From Mesorhizobium hawassense (lineage in GTDB: Bacteria; Pseudomonadota; Alphaproteobacteria; Rhizobiales; Rhizobiaceae), in NCBI RefSeq assembly GCF_003289945.1, contig NZ_QMBP01000009.1, positions 124,001-188,000 on the forward strand: 64,000 bases of DNA, in the 5' to 3' direction. The position numbers were made by a program, and so were the translations under genes. Within the stretch, counting starts at the first letter, position 1. Every line of letters begins with the position of its first letter. The notes below the pieces were generated by a model. The model did no database searches. It was given only the letters and a program-made list of their open reading frames with translations, and was not told where the DNA came from. Below are positions 61,342-64,000 of the stretch, one piece after another.

Positions 61342-61773
61342 ATGCGCAACATCACGGCATCGGCGCTGCTTTTGGCGGCGGCATTTTTCACGACCGGCGC
61401 GAATGCTCTGGACAGTTCGAACACGCCGGTCGTGGTGACACCACTGGCGTCGAAGACCACGACCGCGTCCGGCCAACCGATCACCCTGCCGCAAGGGCAT
61501 GTCGAGGTTCAGGTCTCCGCCTATCAGATCGCACCGGGCGCGACGCTCCCGGTGCACAAACACCCCTTCCCGCGCTACGCCTATGTCGAGCAAGGCTCGC
61601 TTAAGGTTACCAATGTCGAGACCGGTGTCGCCAACACCTACAAGACCGGCGACTTCATCGTCGAGATGATCGGCCAATGGCACCAGGCCACCAACATCGG
61701 CGCCGATCCCGTGAAGCTGTTGGTGATCGACCAGGTTGAGCAAGGCGCCAAGAACACGATCCTGAAGCAGTAG
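61342..61773 (+). CDS. Exported cupin-domain protein
   Basis: A 143-residue protein with a signal peptide (MRNITASALLLAAAFFTTGANA in outline) and one cupin barrel: APGATLPVHKHPFPRYAYVEQGSLKVTNVETG carries cupin motif 1 (HxH and Glu replaced in part by Tyr/Glu spacing) and GDFIVEMIGQWHQATNIG carries motif 2 with its His. Probably a periplasmic metal-binding protein of unknown substrate. GGAGGG upstream fixes ATG 61342. It has its own terminator. Confidence 0.85.
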   Translation: MRNITASALLLAAAFFTTGANALDSSNTPVVVTPLASKTTTASGQPITLPQGHVEVQVSAYQIAPGATLPVHKHPFPRYAYVEQGSLKVTNVETGVANTYKTGDFIVEMIGQWHQATNIGADPVKLLVIDQVEQGAKNTILKQ

Positions 61774-61777
61774 CGAG

Positions 61778-61806
61778 AAGGCCTCCGCCTCGAAGCGGAG
61801 GCCTTT
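61778..61806. terminator. Bidirectional terminator between cupin and AhpD-like genes
   Basis: Perfect 11-base stem AAGGCCTCCGC with GCGGAGGCCTT around a CTCGAA loop, five bases after the cupin stop and six before the end of the convergent AhpD-like gene, so it can serve both. Confidence 0.82.
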
Positions 61807-61811
61807 GCTGC

Positions 61812-62270
61812 TCACCCCCAGGCGCCCACCGGCTGCTTTGTGGTGGCATTCAGGCGGTTGAAGGCGTTGATCAGCGCGATCTGGATCACCAGGGCGGCGA
61901 GCGCCTTGTCGTCATAGTGGCGCGCGGCTTCGTCCCAGACATCGTCCGGCACCGCGTCGGAACGGTCGGCCAGGCGCGTCGCGGCTTCGGCGAGCGCAAG
62001 CGCGGCGCGCTCGGCGTCGGTGAAGTAAGGCGTCTCGCGCCAAGCGGATACGGCAAAGATCCGCTCGTCCTTCTCGCCGGCCTTCTTCAGCTCGCGCGCA
62101 TGCATGTCGACGCAGACGGCGCAGGCGTTGATCTGGCTGGCGCGAAGATGAATGAGCTTGCGTGTGACATAAGGCACATCGCCGGCTTCGGTCGACTTGT
62201 CGAGCGCCATGAGAGCCTGCAGCGCGCCGGGAATGAGCATCACCGGGTTCTTCAATCTTGCTTCCATCAT
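61812..62270 (-). CDS. AhpD-like carboxymuconolactone decarboxylase-family protein
   Basis: A 152-residue protein with the AhpD-type redox site: Cys50 and Cys53 with His57 in INACAVCVDMHARE, and the helical repeats of the CMD fold (YFTDAERAALALAEAATRL). Such proteins act as peroxide-defence thiol-disulfide enzymes. An ATG at 62267 is an alternative start. Upstream lies a compact array of ATAACT/AGTTAT operators, suggesting tight, perhaps redox-responsive control. Confidence 0.88.
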   Translation of the reverse strand: MMEARLKNPVMLIPGALQALMALDKSTEAGDVPYVTRKLIHLRASQINACAVCVDMHARELKKAGEKDERIFAVSAWRETPYFTDAERAALALAEAATRLADRSDAVPDDVWDEAARHYDDKALAALVIQIALINAFNRLNATTKQPVGAWG

Positions 62271-62313
62271 CCGTCTCCTCGGGTTCGCGCGGCCGGTAGG
62301 GCCGCACCAATCA

Positions 62314-62354
62314 ATAACTTTCCAGTTATGAGTTATCCATAACTTTGCAGTTAT
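62314..62354. promoter_or_regulatory. Double operator ATAACT-N4-AGTTAT upstream of the AhpD-like gene
   Basis: Two 16-base palindromes of the form ATAACT-N4-AGTTAT at 62314-62329 and 62339-62354, centres 25 bases apart; the half-sites between them also form an AGTTAT-N2-ATAACT dyad. It lies 44-84 bases before the AhpD-like start codon, and about 105-145 before cutC. The layout is typical of an operator for a dimeric repressor or activator, for instance of HxlR, MarR or TetR type. No regulator gene is adjacent in the window. Confidence 0.7.
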
Positions 62355-62458
62355 GCGTTGTCAAGCGCCTTGCATAGCTGGACCGATGGTTGCGGCTTTC
62401 GCCGCGACCCGCCCGATGCTAGGGCAGGACATCTCCTCGAAAGCATGGATGGAAACCG

Positions 62459-63214
62459 GTGGCGGATACGCAAAAACCCCTGATCGAAATCTGCGTCGAA
62501 GGCATTGACGGGCTGCTTGCCGCGCAGGCCGCCGGCGCCGACCGGGTCGAGCTCTGCGCCAGCCTGGTCGAGGGCGGCATCACGCCGAGCCTCGGCACGG
62601 TGCGCGCCGCGCTCGCAAGCGCGACCATTCCCTTTCACGTCATCGTGCGGCCGCGCGGCGGCGATTTCCTCTACAGCGAGACCGAATACCGTTCGATGCT
62701 GGCCGACGTCGAAGCGCTTCGCGAGCTCGGCATCGCCGGCGTCGTCGTCGGCTGCCTGACCGCCGATGGCGCCATCGACGAGGCGCGCATGGGCGCGCTG
62801 GTCGAGGCCGCCGGCCCGCTCAACGTCACCTGCCACCGCGCCTTCGACATGACCCGCGATCCGGCCGAAGCGCTCGAAGCCTTGATCCGCTGCAAAGTCG
62901 GCCGCGTGCTGACCAGCGGCCAGCGCGACACGGCGCTCGAGGGGGTCGAGCTTCTGGCGGAGCTCGTTCGCCAGGCCGGCTCGCGCATCATTATCCTCGG
63001 CTGCGGCGCCCTCGCCCCTGACACGATCGGCGACGTGCGCAAGCGGACCGGGCTGACCGAGATGCATTTCGCCGCGCTCGCGGATGTGCCGAGCGCCATG
63101 CGCTATCGCAACCCCAATGTCGGCATGGGTGGCGCCGACCTCGACCGCGAATACCGCAACACGGTGACCGACGAAGCCCTGGTGGCGGCGACGATCGCGG
63201 CCGCGAGAGCCTGA
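62459..63214 (+). CDS. cutC: CutC-family protein
   Basis: A 251-residue TIM-barrel protein of the CutC family: EICVEGIDGLLAAQAAGADRVELCASLVEGGITPSLGTV, RPRGGDFLYSETE, NVTCHRAFDMTRDP and RVLTSGQRDTALEG are all family blocks. Named for copper homeostasis in E. coli, though its biochemical role is not settled. The start is a GTG; an ATG slightly upstream is in another frame. Its stop overlaps the start of the GNAT gene. Confidence 0.93.
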   Translation: MADTQKPLIEICVEGIDGLLAAQAAGADRVELCASLVEGGITPSLGTVRAALASATIPFHVIVRPRGGDFLYSETEYRSMLADVEALRELGIAGVVVGCLTADGAIDEARMGALVEAAGPLNVTCHRAFDMTRDPAEALEALIRCKVGRVLTSGQRDTALEGVELLAELVRQAGSRIIILGCGALAPDTIGDVRKRTGLTEMHFAALADVPSAMRYRNPNVGMGGADLDREYRNTVTDEALVAATIAAARA

Positions 63215-63723
63215 TGGCCAGGACGATGACCAAGGCGTTGCCGCCGATCGAACAGGTCTCGGCCGCCGACGAGGCCGCCATCCTCGCGCTCAACAACGAG
63301 CATGCGGCCGAGCTGTCCTGGCTCGAGCCGGAACGGCTTTCATTCCTGCTCGGCGAGGCTTTCTACACCCGCCGCATCGGCGCGCTCGAAGCTTTCATCA
63401 TGTGCTTCGATCAGGACGCCGGCTACGACAGCCCGAACTTCCTCTGGTTTCGCGAGCGCTATCCACGCTTCGTCTATGTCGACCGCGTCGTGGTCGCGGC
63501 CGCGGCGCGCGGCCGCGGTCATGCCCGCCGGCTTTATGAGGACCTGTTCGAGCAGGCCCGGCGCGCCGGCCACACCATCGTCACCTGCGAGGTGAATGCC
63601 GATCCGCCCAACCCGGCCTCGGACGCTTTCCACGCCGCGCTTGGTTTCGCCGAAGTCGGCAATGCCGTCATCCATGGCGGCAAGAAATCGGTGCGCTACT
63701 GGGCAAAGCCCATCGCCGCCTGA
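63214..63723 (+). CDS. GNAT-family N-acetyltransferase
   Basis: A 169-residue acetyltransferase: the acetyl-CoA-binding motif appears as VVVAAAARGRGHARRLYEDLFEQAR (R/Q-x-x-G-x-G/A), followed by VTCEVNADPPNPASDAFHAALGFAEVG. The substrate is unknown. Translationally coupled to cutC through a TGATG overlap. Confidence 0.9.
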   Translation: MARTMTKALPPIEQVSAADEAAILALNNEHAAELSWLEPERLSFLLGEAFYTRRIGALEAFIMCFDQDAGYDSPNFLWFRERYPRFVYVDRVVVAAAARGRGHARRLYEDLFEQARRAGHTIVTCEVNADPPNPASDAFHAALGFAEVGNAVIHGGKKSVRYWAKPIAA

Positions 63724-63800
63724 GCAGCGCCCGCCGCCACTGGCCAGAAAAACGAGCCGCAGCTAATATGGTCGCTCCGCTGGCTGGGGGGCGCGACATC

Positions 63801-64000
63801 ATGCCAAGCAATGTCTTCCGCTTCGACGAAAGCTGGGACATCCCTGAAGGCACGCCCCAGCAGGTGTGGGACGTGCTCGCGGACGCCGAGCTGCTGCCGC
63901 TCTGGTGGGGCGATGCCTATAAGGAGGTCGAGCCGCTCGACAAAAAAGGCAAGGGCGTCGTCGGCTCCCGCGCCAGGGCCCGAGCGCGCGGCGCCCTGCC
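63801..64000 (+). CDS. SRPBCC-family protein, N-terminal part (partial)
   Basis: Starts MPSNVFRFDESWDIPEG and runs off the window end. The segment WDIPEGTPQQVWDVLADAELLPLWWGDAYKEVEPLD is the start of a polyketide-cyclase/START-like (SRPBCC) domain, with the usual first strand, helix and Trp-Trp. An in-frame start at 63767 is not better supported. Function unknown; the frame is open to the edge. Confidence 0.75.
   Translation, partial: MPSNVFRFDESWDIPEGTPQQVWDVLADAELLPLWWGDAYKEVEPLDKKGKGVVGSRARARARGAL

Overview
The window reads as chromosomal DNA of a Rhizobiales alphaproteobacterium, most likely Mesorhizobium or a close Phyllobacteriaceae relative. The signs are high GC, strong G/C at third codon positions, the block dgt-argS-SPOR protein, a PopZ-family protein next to valS, a PCMT-family gene before tolC, and an ExoR-type exopolysaccharide regulator behind ilvD. 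Assignment to genus is from remembered gene order and protein similarity, not from a search.

Region 1 (1-17.6 kb) is core genome: SPOR-domain protein (cut by the window edge), argS, dgt, erpA, two small genes, xth, exoR, ilvD, an OmpP1/FadL-like porin, valS, popZ, tolC, a PCMT-family methyltransferase, tRNA-Cys and tRNA-Asn. Region 2 (17.6-21.5 kb) follows the tRNA-Asn. It is gene-poor and holds small secreted or hypothetical proteins, an SGNH hydrolase and an orphan 58-residue Flp-type pilin, with several stretches where I see no gene. It looks like accessory DNA, but I found no integrase or att repeat.

Region 3 (21.5-61.1 kb) is a 40-kb catabolic block. Module A (minus strand, 29.9-23.6 kb): LysR regulator, orphan oligopeptide/opine-type binding protein, FAD-GcvT dimethylglycine dehydrogenase-like enzyme, SMP-30-like protein. 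An aminotransferase and a PuuE-like deacetylase lie to its left on the plus strand. Module B (plus, 30.2-41.5 kb): PrpD-family protein, four sarcosine-oxidase-like subunits (beta, delta, alpha, gamma), DapA-like aldolase, 2-hydroxyacid dehydrogenase, non-pyrrolysine MttB homologue, D-aminoacylase. Module C (minus, 48.6-41.5 kb): RidA, D-hydantoinase, N-carbamoyl-D-amino acid hydrolase, FrhB-like iron-sulfur flavoprotein, DadA-like oxidase, M20 carbamoylase, isochorismatase-family amidase. Module D (plus, 48.8-55.0 kb): MFS transporter, SDR, epimerase, second PuuE-like protein, amidohydrolase with an eroded metal site, SDR. Module E (55.0-61.1 kb): UbiX and UbiD, divergent from an unusual LysR-type protein with two N-terminal HTH segments, then a cyclic amidohydrolase and an M20 carbamoylase.

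Taken together the block encodes ring opening of hydantoin- or dihydropyrimidine-like compounds, removal of the carbamoyl group, oxidation of the amino acids released, and N-demethylation with one-carbon units probably passed to tetrahydrofolate. The actual substrates cannot be read from sequence. The right edge is abrupt: right after the last carbamoylase lies a C-terminal scrap of a DHA2-family drug exporter, as if the block had inserted into or deleted most of that gene.

Region 4 (61.3-64 kb) returns to housekeeping-type genes: a cupin, an AhpD-like protein with a striking ATAACT/AGTTAT operator array upstream, CutC, a GNAT acetyltransferase and an SRPBCC protein cut by the window end.
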